A stretch of 35,451 nt of DNA, taken from the NCBI GenBank assembly GCA_949288805.1, contig CASELL010000009.1, positions 1 to 35,451 of the forward strand, given 5' to 3'. A program made the translations under genes and the position numbers. Source of the stretch: an uncultured Alphaproteobacteria bacterium. Lineage in GTDB: Bacteria > Pseudomonadota > Alphaproteobacteria > Rickettsiales > UBA1997. Position 1 is the first letter of the stretch. Each line of letters begins with the position of its first letter. The notes beneath the pieces are model-generated. The model saw only the letters and a program-made list of their open reading frames with translations, did not search any database and was not told the DNA's origin. This document shows, piece after piece, positions 7,421-14,400 of the stretch.

Positions 7421-8788
7421 ATGGAAAAGATACATTTTTTAGGAATTAATGGAAGCGGTATAGCTGGAGTTGCATGTCTAGCCAAACAATATGGATATGA
7501 AGTTAATGGATGTGATTTAAATGTTGTTGGTAATTATACAGAACAATTAAAAGAATTAAATATAAATATTTTAGAAGGACAATCAAAAGAACATATAAAA
7601 AATATAAATAAATTAATCGTGTCAGCTGCTATTTTATATAAAGATAAATATAAAAATATTGATGAAATTAAAGAAGCTGAAGAACAAGGGATTGAAATTA
7701 TTAAATGGCAAAAGTTTTTAGATGAATATTTAGCTAAAAATAAAGATTTAATATGTGTATGTGGAACACATGGAAAAACTACTACTACAACTTTTGTTGC
7801 TGATATGTTAGAAGATTTAAAACAAGATCCAACTGTTATTATAGGTGGTTTAAATTCTAGATGGAATAGGAGTTATAGATATGGTAGTGGTAAATATTTT
7901 GTTTGTGAAAGTGATGAATATGGTAATAATTTTTTAAACTATCATCCAAAATATATATTAATTAATAATATAGAAATGGAACATCCTGAATTTTTTGATT
8001 CTTTACAATCATATAAAGATAATTTTGCTAATTTTATTAGAAATATAAAAGATGATGGTATTTTGATATATAATGGTGATGATGATAATATTAGTTCTAT
8101 AATAGACAAAGATTTTTTAAGTAAAAAAAATGTTAAAATTATATCATATTCTACTAATGATAAAAAAGCAGAATATTTTCTTGATGTTAATAATTTTACT
8201 TTAAATGATATAAAATATAAATTAGATCATATTTTTGGTGAACATAATATTAGAAATGCTACTATGGCTATAATATTAATGTTAGAATTGGGTTTTGATG
8301 AAAAACTTATAAGAAAAGCAGTTTCTACTTTATCTTTACCAAAAAGAAGAATGGAAAAGTTATTTGATAATAAAAACATAAGATTGTTTGATGATTATGG
8401 TCATCATCATACACAAATATACTATAATATAAATACACTAAAACAAAATAATTCAAACCAAAATAGAAAAATTATAGCTATATTAGAGCCGCATTTAATA
8501 TCAAGATTTACACAAAATTATAAAGAGTTTATAGAATATATGGAATTAGCAGATTATCCAATAATTACTGCTTTTTATAAATCAAGAGAAAGTAATCTTG
8601 ATGTGCCTAATATGAATGATTATTTAAGTAATACAAACATAGAATATATAGAATCTTTCGATAATGTTATTAAAAAAGTAAAAGAAATAATTAAAAAAGA
8701 AGAAAAAATTGATATAGTTGTTATGGGTTCTGGCAATTCATATAAGTTATCTAATGATATAGTTAATTTTTTAAATAAAAATGTTTGA
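7421..8788 (+). CDS. Mur ligase of the MurC/Mpl branch
   Basis: A 455-residue ATP-dependent ligase. The N-terminal domain opens with HFLGINGSGIAG, the UDP-sugar-binding glycine loop typical of MurC and Mpl. The central domain has the ATP loop GTHGKT at 115-120. The C-terminal domain has DDYGHHHT at 324-331, close to the DDYGHHPT of MurC. MurC adds L-alanine to UDP-N-acetylmuramate in the cytoplasm, while Mpl reattaches recycled tripeptide to the same acceptor. The stretch NNIEMEHPEFFDSL around 182-195 resembles Mpl somewhat more, so I leave the choice open. mraY and murG, also in this window, handle the later lipid II steps. The gene starts the run with 8781, sspB and plsY, and overlaps the next gene by 8 bases. 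Confidence 0.9.
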   Translation: MEKIHFLGINGSGIAGVACLAKQYGYEVNGCDLNVVGNYTEQLKELNINILEGQSKEHIKNINKLIVSAAILYKDKYKNIDEIKEAEEQGIEIIKWQKFLDEYLAKNKDLICVCGTHGKTTTTTFVADMLEDLKQDPTVIIGGLNSRWNRSYRYGSGKYFVCESDEYGNNFLNYHPKYILINNIEMEHPEFFDSLQSYKDNFANFIRNIKDDGILIYNGDDDNISSIIDKDFLSKKNVKIISYSTNDKKAEYFLDVNNFTLNDIKYKLDHIFGEHNIRNATMAIILMLELGFDEKLIRKAVSTLSLPKRRMEKLFDNKNIRLFDDYGHHHTQIYYNINTLKQNNSNQNRKIIAILEPHLISRFTQNYKEFIEYMELADYPIITAFYKSRESNLDVPNMNDYLSNTNIEYIESFDNVIKKVKEIIKKEEKIDIVVMGSGNSYKLSNDIVNFLNKNV

Positions 8789-9914
8789 TAAAAAGGTAAT
8801 AGATAGAATTAAGAAAAAAGTATTAAAAGATATGAAGATGTATTCAGTGAAAACACATGAATACAAAGATTTTATACCAAAAAAATTAGATTATGAATTT
8901 AATAAATTTAAAGAAGATAATGTTAATGATCTTAATAAGATAGCTATATATGATGATAAATATGAAGAAAGTTCCTTAAATAATTTTAGTATAGTTTATG
9001 ATGAATATGTAGGTAAAAATCCATTATTAAAAATAAAAAATAGTTACGAAGATGATACACTTTTTAAGTATATAAAAAATAATAAGCCAAAAAATATTGC
9101 TCTTATTTTTAATAAGGTGTTTTATAGTATAATATACTCGTATAGAATGTTGTTTGTTTTTAATAATAAGAATATTTTCTTGTCTTTTCTTCAACTTGTT
9201 TTAAATATTTTTTCTTTATTTATTAAATCTGTTTTTATATTAATTGTTGGATTTTTTTGTGTAATAAATTATGTATTGTTTAAATTATTAAAGGTATTAT
9301 TTAGACTAAAATATAAAAAAAATGTTTTTTTAAAAGATAGTGTTTTAATAATATTTGCTATTTTTGTTTTAAAAACCATTATAAGTTCTATAAATGGTTT
9401 TTTTATGTTGTTTAATGACATTTTTATAAACAATATAGATATTTTTTTAAATTCTGCTGATGATTTTATAAACGATTTTTTATATGTAAAAGGCAATATT
9501 TATAATAATAATGTTGACAGATATACTAAGACAAATGAACAAAAGGACTTTTTAAAAAAAATAAAAAAAGATAGACTAGAATATATGAATGTTTTATTAA
9601 AAGATAATATTGATTATTTTAGAGATATCAATTTTATTAAACTATCGGTTAAAAGTTCTAATTATTTAGACATTAACAACCCATATTTAAAAGAGTTTTA
9701 TATGTCTAAAGAAAAAGAACAAAAAATAAAAATAAAAAAAGAAATTATTACTGATAGACTTGTTAAGAAAAATGAAAAAATAACTAAAAGAGAAAATTTG
9801 TTTGTTAATAAAATTAGACTAATTAATGATAAAATATTGTTTATAGCTAATAAAGATAAACAATTGTATAAGATATTAATAAAGAAATTTGGTAAAAAAG
9901 GTTTAGAAATATGA
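8781..9914 (+). CDS. Unknown membrane protein in the mur-sspB-plsY operon
   Basis: A 377-residue protein without a recognised family. The first 100 residues are charged and hydrophilic. A long hydrophobic stretch at about 131-172 could hold one or two membrane helices, and a second lies at about 185-212. The remaining 165 residues are very rich in Lys, Asp and Asn and probably helical or coiled. The layout is thus a soluble head, a two- or three-helix membrane hairpin and a soluble tail. Extreme Lys/Asn/Ile use follows the base composition and lowers the value of weak similarity. Overlaps with the genes on both sides (8 bases upstream, 4 downstream as ATGA) indicate translational coupling to the Mur ligase and sspB. 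An envelope role is plausible from context only. Confidence 0.75.
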   Translation: MFDKKVIDRIKKKVLKDMKMYSVKTHEYKDFIPKKLDYEFNKFKEDNVNDLNKIAIYDDKYEESSLNNFSIVYDEYVGKNPLLKIKNSYEDDTLFKYIKNNKPKNIALIFNKVFYSIIYSYRMLFVFNNKNIFLSFLQLVLNIFSLFIKSVFILIVGFFCVINYVLFKLLKVLFRLKYKKNVFLKDSVLIIFAIFVLKTIISSINGFFMLFNDIFINNIDIFLNSADDFINDFLYVKGNIYNNNVDRYTKTNEQKDFLKKIKKDRLEYMNVLLKDNIDYFRDINFIKLSVKSSNYLDINNPYLKEFYMSKEKEQKIKIKKEIITDRLVKKNEKITKRENLFVNKIRLINDKILFIANKDKQLYKILIKKFGKKGLEI

Positions 9915-10366
9915 GTAATTTAGATTATGATATTTTAATAGATAAAGCCATGAGAGATATTGTAAGATTAGCTCTCAAAAAAGCTCAAAAAATAAAAGAT
10001 GATAATTTTTGTTTTTTATTTGTTATAAATACTAAAAATAAAAATGTTGTTTTACCAGATTATATTAAAAAACAATATCCTGAGGAAATAACATTAATTT
10101 TACAACATCAATTTTCTAATCTTGATGTTAAAACTTCTAATTTTTCAGTAGATTTGAGTTTTTCTGGAAAAATTGAAAGGGTTGTTATACCATTTAGTTC
10201 ATTATTAATGTTTTCAGATAAAATGGCTGGTATAGAATTGAATTTTAATTATTTTAGTGATGAACTTTTTATATACGAAGAAGATTATGATGAAGAGTTT
10301 ATACATAAAGATAATGAAAATAATTTAATTAATTTTAGTGATTTAAGGAGGAAAAATGATTTATAG
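9911..10366 (+). CDS. sspB: SspB, ClpXP specificity adaptor (alphaproteobacterial type)
   Basis: A 151-residue protein matching alphaproteobacterial SspB. The opening LDYDILIDKAMRDIVRLAL, then YPEEITLILQHQFSNL at about 57-72 and LSFSGKIERVVIPFSSL are its conserved core strands. SspB binds ssrA-tagged and other peptides and delivers them to the ClpXP protease in the cytoplasm. The C-terminal end is an acidic, flexible linker followed by a short basic segment ending in RRKNDL. This fits the tail that docks on the ClpX N-domain. It overlaps the membrane-protein gene by 4 bases and plsY by 11 bases. This family version is restricted to Alphaproteobacteria, so it is one of the best taxonomic markers in the window. 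Confidence 0.92.
   Translation: MSNLDYDILIDKAMRDIVRLALKKAQKIKDDNFCFLFVINTKNKNVVLPDYIKKQYPEEITLILQHQFSNLDVKTSNFSVDLSFSGKIERVVIPFSSLLMFSDKMAGIELNFNYFSDELFIYEEDYDEEFIHKDNENNLINFSDLRRKNDL
10345..10351 (+). promoter_or_regulatory. Clear Shine-Dalgarno site for plsY
   Basis: AAGGAGG lies four bases before ATG 10356, inside the sspB coding sequence. Most genes in this window have no recognisable ribosome-binding site, so this one stands out. It fixes the plsY start despite the overlap. Confidence 0.8.
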
Positions 10367-10955
10367 TTTATTAGTTTTTGCCATTGTTTCTTTTTTTATT
10401 AGTGGAATACCTTTTGGGTTATTAATTGGTAAGATTTTTAAAAATATAGATATTAGAGAGCAAGGCTCTGGTAATATTGGAGCAACTAATGTAGCAAGAG
10501 TTATTGGTTTTAAATATGCTGTTTTAACATTTATTTTGGATGGTTTAAAGTCATTTTTGCCTGTATTAATAGCAAAACATTATTATGGTTTTTATGGTGT
10601 TGAATTTGCTTCATTTATTGCTTTTTTTGCTATTATAGGACATATATATAGTCCATGGCTAAAAGGTAAGGGTGGTAAAGGGGTTTCTAGCACCATGTTT
10701 GCTTTATTAGCTATTGATTATAGATTGTTTTTAATAATGAGTTTGTCTTGGGTATTATGTTTTAAAATTACAAAAATATCTTCACTTTCCGCTCTTGTAT
10801 CAATTACATTAACATTGATTCTTTCTTATTTTATGATGAATGTATTTACATTTTACATGATTGTTATTATAACATTAACAATATTTATAGCACACAGAAA
10901 AAACATAGTTAGAATAATTAAAGGTGAAGAGTTGGGTTTTAAAAAAAATAAGTAG
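10356..10955 (+). CDS. plsY: Glycerol-3-phosphate acyltransferase PlsY
   Basis: A 199-residue inner-membrane protein with about five hydrophobic helices. It carries all three PlsY signatures: IPFGLLIGK near residue 17, GSGNIGATNVARVIG near 38-52 and WLKGKGGKGVSS near 103-114. PlsY moves an acyl group from acyl-phosphate to glycerol-3-phosphate to form lysophosphatidic acid, the first step of phospholipid synthesis. The partner PlsX is not in this window. It is the last gene of the operon that starts with the Mur ligase and is followed at once by a strong hairpin. Confidence 0.97.
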   Translation: MIYSLLVFAIVSFFISGIPFGLLIGKIFKNIDIREQGSGNIGATNVARVIGFKYAVLTFILDGLKSFLPVLIAKHYYGFYGVEFASFIAFFAIIGHIYSPWLKGKGGKGVSSTMFALLAIDYRLFLIMSLSWVLCFKITKISSLSALVSITLTLILSYFMMNVFTFYMIVIITLTIFIAHRKNIVRIIKGEELGFKKNK

Positions 10956-10978
10956 TATTAAATACTACTTATTTTTTT
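10942..10978. terminator. Bidirectional terminator between plsY and hpf
   Basis: Perfect 18-base arms (10942-10959 with 10961-10978) flank a single central base, so the real loop will be a few bases larger. The outer part is an A-run facing a T-run, which gives a U-tract on either strand for two convergent genes. Confidence 0.85.
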
Positions 10979-10980
10979 AA

Positions 10981-11589
10981 TTAATTTTTAGGATTTATCC
11001 AAGTTATATTTCCATCATTTCTTTTATAAACAACATTTATTTTTCCATTATTTTTGTTTATAAACATATAAGCTGGAAGATTCATTAAATCCATTTTCAT
11101 TAGAGCTTCTGAAATTGTTATTTCTTCAATTTCTGTTTCTTTTTCTTCGATAACATTTAATTCTAATATTTCGTTTTCATCTTCTTTTTTATTTTCTAAT
11201 TCTTCTTTCTTTTGTATTTCTGTTAATATCCACCTATCAGCTAAAATATATGGTAAATCGCTATTTTTTGCTTTTAAATCGGATATTTTTTTTCTATAGC
11301 TTCTCATTTTGCCTTTATTCTTTCTTAATTGTTTTGTCATTTTTGTTAGAGCTAGATCAAAAGCATTATATGGATCATCAGATTCTGCTAAAGATTTCGT
11401 TGTAATTCCTCTTTTTGAACCATCATTTACTGATATACTAACTTTAAATTTATTGTTATTTTTTGTTAATGATATTGAAGAGTTTATAGCACTATCAAAG
11501 TACTTTAATATTTCTTTATTAATTTTTTCTTCTATATGGCTTGTTAAACTCTCGCCTAAAGAAAAATCTCCTTTAATATCTATTTTCAT
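10981..11589 (-). CDS. hpf: Ribosome hibernation promoting factor, long form
   Basis: A 202-residue long HPF. The N-terminal 95 residues form the ribosome-binding domain, ending in ALTKMTKQLRKNKGKMRSY. A charged, Glu-rich linker follows at about 130-158. The C-terminal domain, TISEALMKMDLMNLPAYMF then GKINVVYKRNDGNITWI, is the dimerisation domain that joins two 70S ribosomes into inactive 100S particles. The N-terminal domain blocks the mRNA and tRNA sites during stress or starvation. Alphaproteobacteria commonly carry this long form. The gene is monocistronic and lies between a terminator and a divergent region shared with the BOF gene. Confidence 0.93.
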   Translation of the reverse strand: MKIDIKGDFSLGESLTSHIEEKINKEILKYFDSAINSSISLTKNNNKFKVSISVNDGSKRGITTKSLAESDDPYNAFDLALTKMTKQLRKNKGKMRSYRKKISDLKAKNSDLPYILADRWILTEIQKKEELENKKEDENEILELNVIEEKETEIEEITISEALMKMDLMNLPAYMFINKNNGKINVVYKRNDGNITWINPKN

Positions 11590-11712
11590 ATTAACAAAAG
11601 TTGTTTATTTATAAATAGATTAATATTTATAAATAAATAAGTCAATTAATTTTTTATTGACTTTTTATTTTTTTATTTTACTTTAAAAATATAATAAAAA
11701 ACATTACTTTTT

Positions 11713-12108
11713 ATGAAAAAAACAATAATTTCTTTTTGTTTATTTGCTGGTTTATTTTGTCTATTTTCTGCTAGCTCTTTTGCTGGTATGGGTAGAGTTG
11801 ATACAAGCAATTTTTTTATTGATAATACAAATGTTAATGTTATTACTGTATTACAAGCTAAAAAACTATCAGACAAATCTCCTATTACATTAGAAGGATA
11901 CCTAGTAAGACAAATAGATGACGACGAGTTTATTTTTAGAGATAGTTCTGGTGAAATTAGAATAGACATAGATGACAATGTTATGATGCAATTTGCTAAT
12001 GCTAGAATAACTCCAAATACATTAGTTAGAATTCAAGGTTCTCTTGACAAAGAAATGTTAGAAGAAACTACAGCAGATATTTTTAAACTAGAAATAGTTA
12101 GACAATAA
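11713..12108 (+). CDS. BOF-family (YgiW/YdeI-type) periplasmic OB-fold protein
   Basis: A 131-residue protein with a clear signal peptide: KK near the start, a hydrophobic core at 5-17 and a likely cut after SSFA at 24. The mature part matches the bacterial OB-fold (BOF) family. Its core is VLQAKKLSDKSPITLEGYL near 45-63, followed by FIFRDSSGEIRIDID and the closing strand TLVRIQGSLDKE. Members such as YgiW/VisP and YdeI are periplasmic and linked to envelope stress, metal or peroxide tolerance, though their biochemistry is poorly defined. The stop codon lies inside a hairpin that continues towards rplY. The gene is divergent from hpf. Confidence 0.88.
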   Translation: MKKTIISFCLFAGLFCLFSASSFAGMGRVDTSNFFIDNTNVNVITVLQAKKLSDKSPITLEGYLVRQIDDDEFIFRDSSGEIRIDIDDNVMMQFANARITPNTLVRIQGSLDKEMLEETTADIFKLEIVRQ

Positions 12109-12129
12109 TTATTGTTGACAATAATTATT
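12104..12129 (+). terminator. Hairpin at the end of the BOF gene
   Basis: Twelve-base arms (12104-12115 with 12118-12129) with a TG centre contain the BOF stop codon. The hairpin overlaps the TTGACA of the next promoter and lacks a clean U-run, so termination may need the second hairpin at 12143-12171. Confidence 0.5.
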
Positions 12130-12142
12130 TTATAAATAGAAT
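12115..12142 (+). promoter_or_regulatory. Near-consensus promoter for rplY
   Basis: A perfect TTGACA (12115-12120), a 16-base spacer and TAGAAT (12137-12142). The predicted start near 12149 lies inside the left arm of the following hairpin, about 50 bases before the rplY ATG. Confidence 0.6.
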
Positions 12143-12175
12143 AAAAATGTATGTTTAAAACATACATTTTTTTAT
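12143..12175 (+). terminator. Hairpin with U-run between the BOF gene and rplY
   Basis: Thirteen-base arms (12143-12155 with 12159-12171) are followed by more T residues, as in an intrinsic terminator. It would end transcripts from the BOF gene. Because it lies downstream of the rplY promoter, it could also act as a leader hairpin of the rplY transcript. Confidence 0.6.
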
Positions 12176-12198
12176 TAATTATAATGTGAGAGTATAAT

Positions 12199-12837
12199 AT
12201 GACAGAAGTTATAAAATTAGATGGTAACATTAGGGAAGATCTTGGTAGTTCTTCTGCTAAAAAATTAAGAAAATTAGATAGATTGCCAGCAGTTATATAT
12301 GGTGAAAATCATGTAAATACATATATTGATATTGACATGAAACAATTTGAAAAAGAATATTTCAAAGGTGGTATTGAAACTAGAACTTTTGAAATTAAAA
12401 CTCCTAAAGAAACCTTTAATTTAGTTTGTTATCAAGTCGATTTAGATCCAGTTTCAGATAGACCTAGACATGTTGACTTTATTTCTACAAAAGGCAAAAA
12501 AGAAATTAAAACTTTAATACCTATTAAATATTTAAATAGGGACAAGGCTCTTGGTATTAAAAACGGTGGTTATGTAAACGTTTTAGTTAGAAAATTACAA
12601 GTTTATTGTGATCCACAAAATATTCCGCCATTTATTGAAGTTAATTGCGCTCCTTTGAGATTAAAACAATCTGTTAGGATATCTAATTTACAATTACCTA
12701 ATGGTGTAAGACCTGTTACAAAAAAAGACTTATTATTAGTTAGGGTTATTGGTCGTGGTAAAGATACTTTAGGTGACGAGGCAACAGCAGTTGCTACGGA
12801 TGCAACACCAGCACAATCTCAACAACAGGCTAAATAA
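12199..12837 (+). CDS. rplY: Large-subunit ribosomal protein L25, long (CTC) form
   Basis: A 212-residue L25 of the two-domain CTC type. The N-terminal domain binds 5S rRNA and shows RKLDRLPAVIYG at about 24-35 and VDLDPVSDRPRHVDF near 75-89. The C-terminal beta domain starts near residue 95 and ends in GVRPVTKKDLLLVRVIG. An Ala/Thr/Gln-rich tail closes the protein, as in many alphaproteobacterial L25 proteins. It sits at the central protuberance of the 50S subunit and is linked to stress tolerance in some species. It is monocistronic, with its own promoter and a terminator at 12864-12902. In many bacteria pth follows, but here a promoter repeat and a start-less reading frame do. Confidence 0.95.
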   Translation: MTEVIKLDGNIREDLGSSSAKKLRKLDRLPAVIYGENHVNTYIDIDMKQFEKEYFKGGIETRTFEIKTPKETFNLVCYQVDLDPVSDRPRHVDFISTKGKKEIKTLIPIKYLNRDKALGIKNGGYVNVLVRKLQVYCDPQNIPPFIEVNCAPLRLKQSVRISNLQLPNGVRPVTKKDLLLVRVIGRGKDTLGDEATAVATDATPAQSQQQAK

Positions 12838-12863
12838 TTTATATAAAGATATATTAAAATACT

Positions 12864-12913
12864 TGGGAAAAGTCTCATAAAATTTTTTCTTGACTTTTCC
12901 CATTCTTATTTTT
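12864..12913 (+). terminator. rplY terminator whose right arm lies in the 64-bp repeat
   Basis: An 11-bp stem (12864-12874 with 12892-12902) with a 17-base loop is followed by a T-rich stretch. The right arm overlaps the -35 box of the next promoter and is part of the dispersed repeat. The left arm is unique to this copy. Confidence 0.6.
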
Positions 12914-12952
12914 ATCATAAAATCAAGTTAATTAATGATATAATTAATTTAT
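12889..12952 (+). repeat. 64-bp dispersed promoter repeat, copy 1
   Basis: Identical at 63 of 64 positions to 35341-35404 in the same orientation; the one difference is C at 12900 against A at 35352. The repeat runs from just before a -35 box to the first two bases of what is an ATG in copy 2. Here the third base is A instead of G and no ATG is formed. Confidence 0.9.
12890..12918 (+). promoter_or_regulatory. Promoter inside repeat copy 1
   Basis: TTGACT (12890-12895), a 17-base spacer and TATCAT (12913-12918), five of six matches in each box. A second TATAAT at 12939-12944 has no good -35 partner. The promoter points into the start-less frame at 12944-13441. Confidence 0.55.
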
Positions 12953-13441
12953 ACTAGTGATTCTAATATAAGATATGTTAGTGGACAAACTGGAAAGATT
13001 TTTAACTCATCAACTTTTACTCAATATTCTGGAACATTAACAAAAGATAATTTATCAACATTTGTAGCAACAAATGGAAGTAAAATAGAAGCTAATTGTT
13101 TAGAATATTTTACAGAAGTTGATAGAAACGATAAGGCTTCTGGTGATGCTGGTTATGAAACTGGTGATCATTATTATGAATGTGTAAATGGAACTTGGAC
13201 TATTAGAGGAAGATGTAAAGTTGCAGTTGTTTATGTTAGTAGTGTTGATAGCAATAAAAAATCTATAAAATATTTTAGAAATGCTGAAACTGTTGTTTGT
13301 TCTGCTGCTGTTTTTGGAGATCCTCATCCTGGAAATCCTAAACATTGTAGAATTCATGATTCTAAAATAGCAAATGAAGGAGAATCTTTTACTGTTAGTT
13401 ATACTGGGGAACTCATGACTGATAATAATAAATTATATTAA
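12944..13441 (+). pseudogene. Start-less reading frame for a secreted-type Cys-containing domain
   Basis: This frame opens after an in-frame stop at 12941 and runs without interruption to TAA at 13439-13441. Its non-repeat part (from 12953) encodes 162 residues. So long an open frame is unlikely by chance at this base composition. There is no ATG, GTG or TTG near its beginning. The product has five Cys and many Ser, Thr, Gly and Asn residues. Stretches such as DHYYECVNGTWTIRGRCKV (residues 72-90) and VVCSAAVFGDPHPGNPKHC (114-132) look like disulfide-bonded extracellular domains. No signal peptide or N-terminal helix is present. The frame begins exactly where the repeat identity with 35341-35404 ends, as if a normal promoter and ATG had been joined to the middle of a gene. 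It may be a decaying gene or a silent cassette. It converges on rluC, ending 8 bases from that gene's stop. Confidence 0.7.
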
Positions 13442-13448
13442 AATTATA

Positions 13449-14399
13449 TTAAAACTTATTTTTATAATTGATTTTGTTTAGTATGTCTTTCATATGTTTA
13501 GGAATAGGGGCTATAAAATTATAGCTCTTTCCAAATAATTTTAAATATGTATGATAAGAATGTAGTTGTAATTTATCGCTTAAAATATTATCTCTACCAT
13601 ATTTAAAATCTCCAAGAATAGGGCAACCAAGTTCTTTAAAATGAACCCTAATTTGATGTGTTCTACCTGTTAATATTTTTGCTTTTACTAAACTTAAATT
13701 ATATTTTTTGGAATAAAATAATAGTTCGTATTCTGTAATGGCTTCTTTCCCATTTTCTTTATCAACATAAACCTTTTCTACTTTATTTTCATATTTTTTA
13801 ATTAAAGGTAAATTAATTATCCCTTTATCTTTTTTTACTTCTCCATTAGTAATTAATAAATATTCTTTTAGAATATCTGTTTTTGTTTTAAACATTTTTG
13901 TTAATTTGTTAGCTGATTCAATATTTTTTGCTATAATCAAAACCCCAGTTGTATCTCTATCCAATCTATGGACTAATTTTAAATTAGTTTCTTCTGTATT
14001 TAAGTTTTTTAATATTTTATCAATACTAACCTTAATTCCCGTTCCACCTTGAACTGGTAAATTATACTCTTTATTTATTACTAAAATATTTTTATCTTCA
14101 AATAATATATTATCTGTAATAAGTTTATTATATTTTACGTCAATTTTTTCACTAGAAAACTTATCAATTTCTTCTCTATCTATTGGATTTAATAATATTT
14201 TTTCAACAAAAGGAGAAAAAGATATTATATCTCCATCTTGTAAAATATAATTACTAATAACTTTTTTATTATTCACTTTTATTTCTTTCTTTTTTATAAA
14301 CTTTTGTATATTTATTATTTTCATTTTTGAATATTTAGATAATAAAAACTTATCTATTCTAATATCGTTGTTATTATTGTTGATTTTTATCTCTACCAT
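13449..14399 (-). CDS. rluC: RluA-family 23S rRNA pseudouridine synthase, RluC-like
   Basis: A 316-residue pseudouridine synthase. The N-terminal 60 residues are an S4 RNA-binding domain (RIDKFLLSKYSKMKI). The catalytic domain carries HRLDRDTTG at 144-152 with the catalytic Asp147, and later GRTHQIRVHF near 245. The S4 domain plus this core fits RluC, which modifies positions 955, 2504 and 2580 of 23S rRNA in E. coli. RluD is the alternative. The S4 domain and the wording LVHRLDRDTTGVLIIAK favour RluC, but the exact site cannot be read from sequence. It starts one base after lptD ends and is surely co-transcribed with it. Confidence 0.88.
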   Translation of the reverse strand: MVEIKINNNNNDIRIDKFLLSKYSKMKIINIQKFIKKKEIKVNNKKVISNYILQDGDIISFSPFVEKILLNPIDREEIDKFSSEKIDVKYNKLITDNILFEDKNILVINKEYNLPVQGGTGIKVSIDKILKNLNTEETNLKLVHRLDRDTTGVLIIAKNIESANKLTKMFKTKTDILKEYLLITNGEVKKDKGIINLPLIKKYENKVEKVYVDKENGKEAITEYELLFYSKKYNLSLVKAKILTGRTHQIRVHFKELGCPILGDFKYGRDNILSDKLQLHSYHTYLKLFGKSYNFIAPIPKHMKDILNKINYKNKF

Positions 14400-14400
14400 C

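Noticed and set aside
13100-13357. An 85-codon minus-strand frame opposite the start-less reading frame
   Set aside because: The product is a low-complexity Ser/Asn/Ile string, while the plus-strand frame is longer and has protein-like composition.
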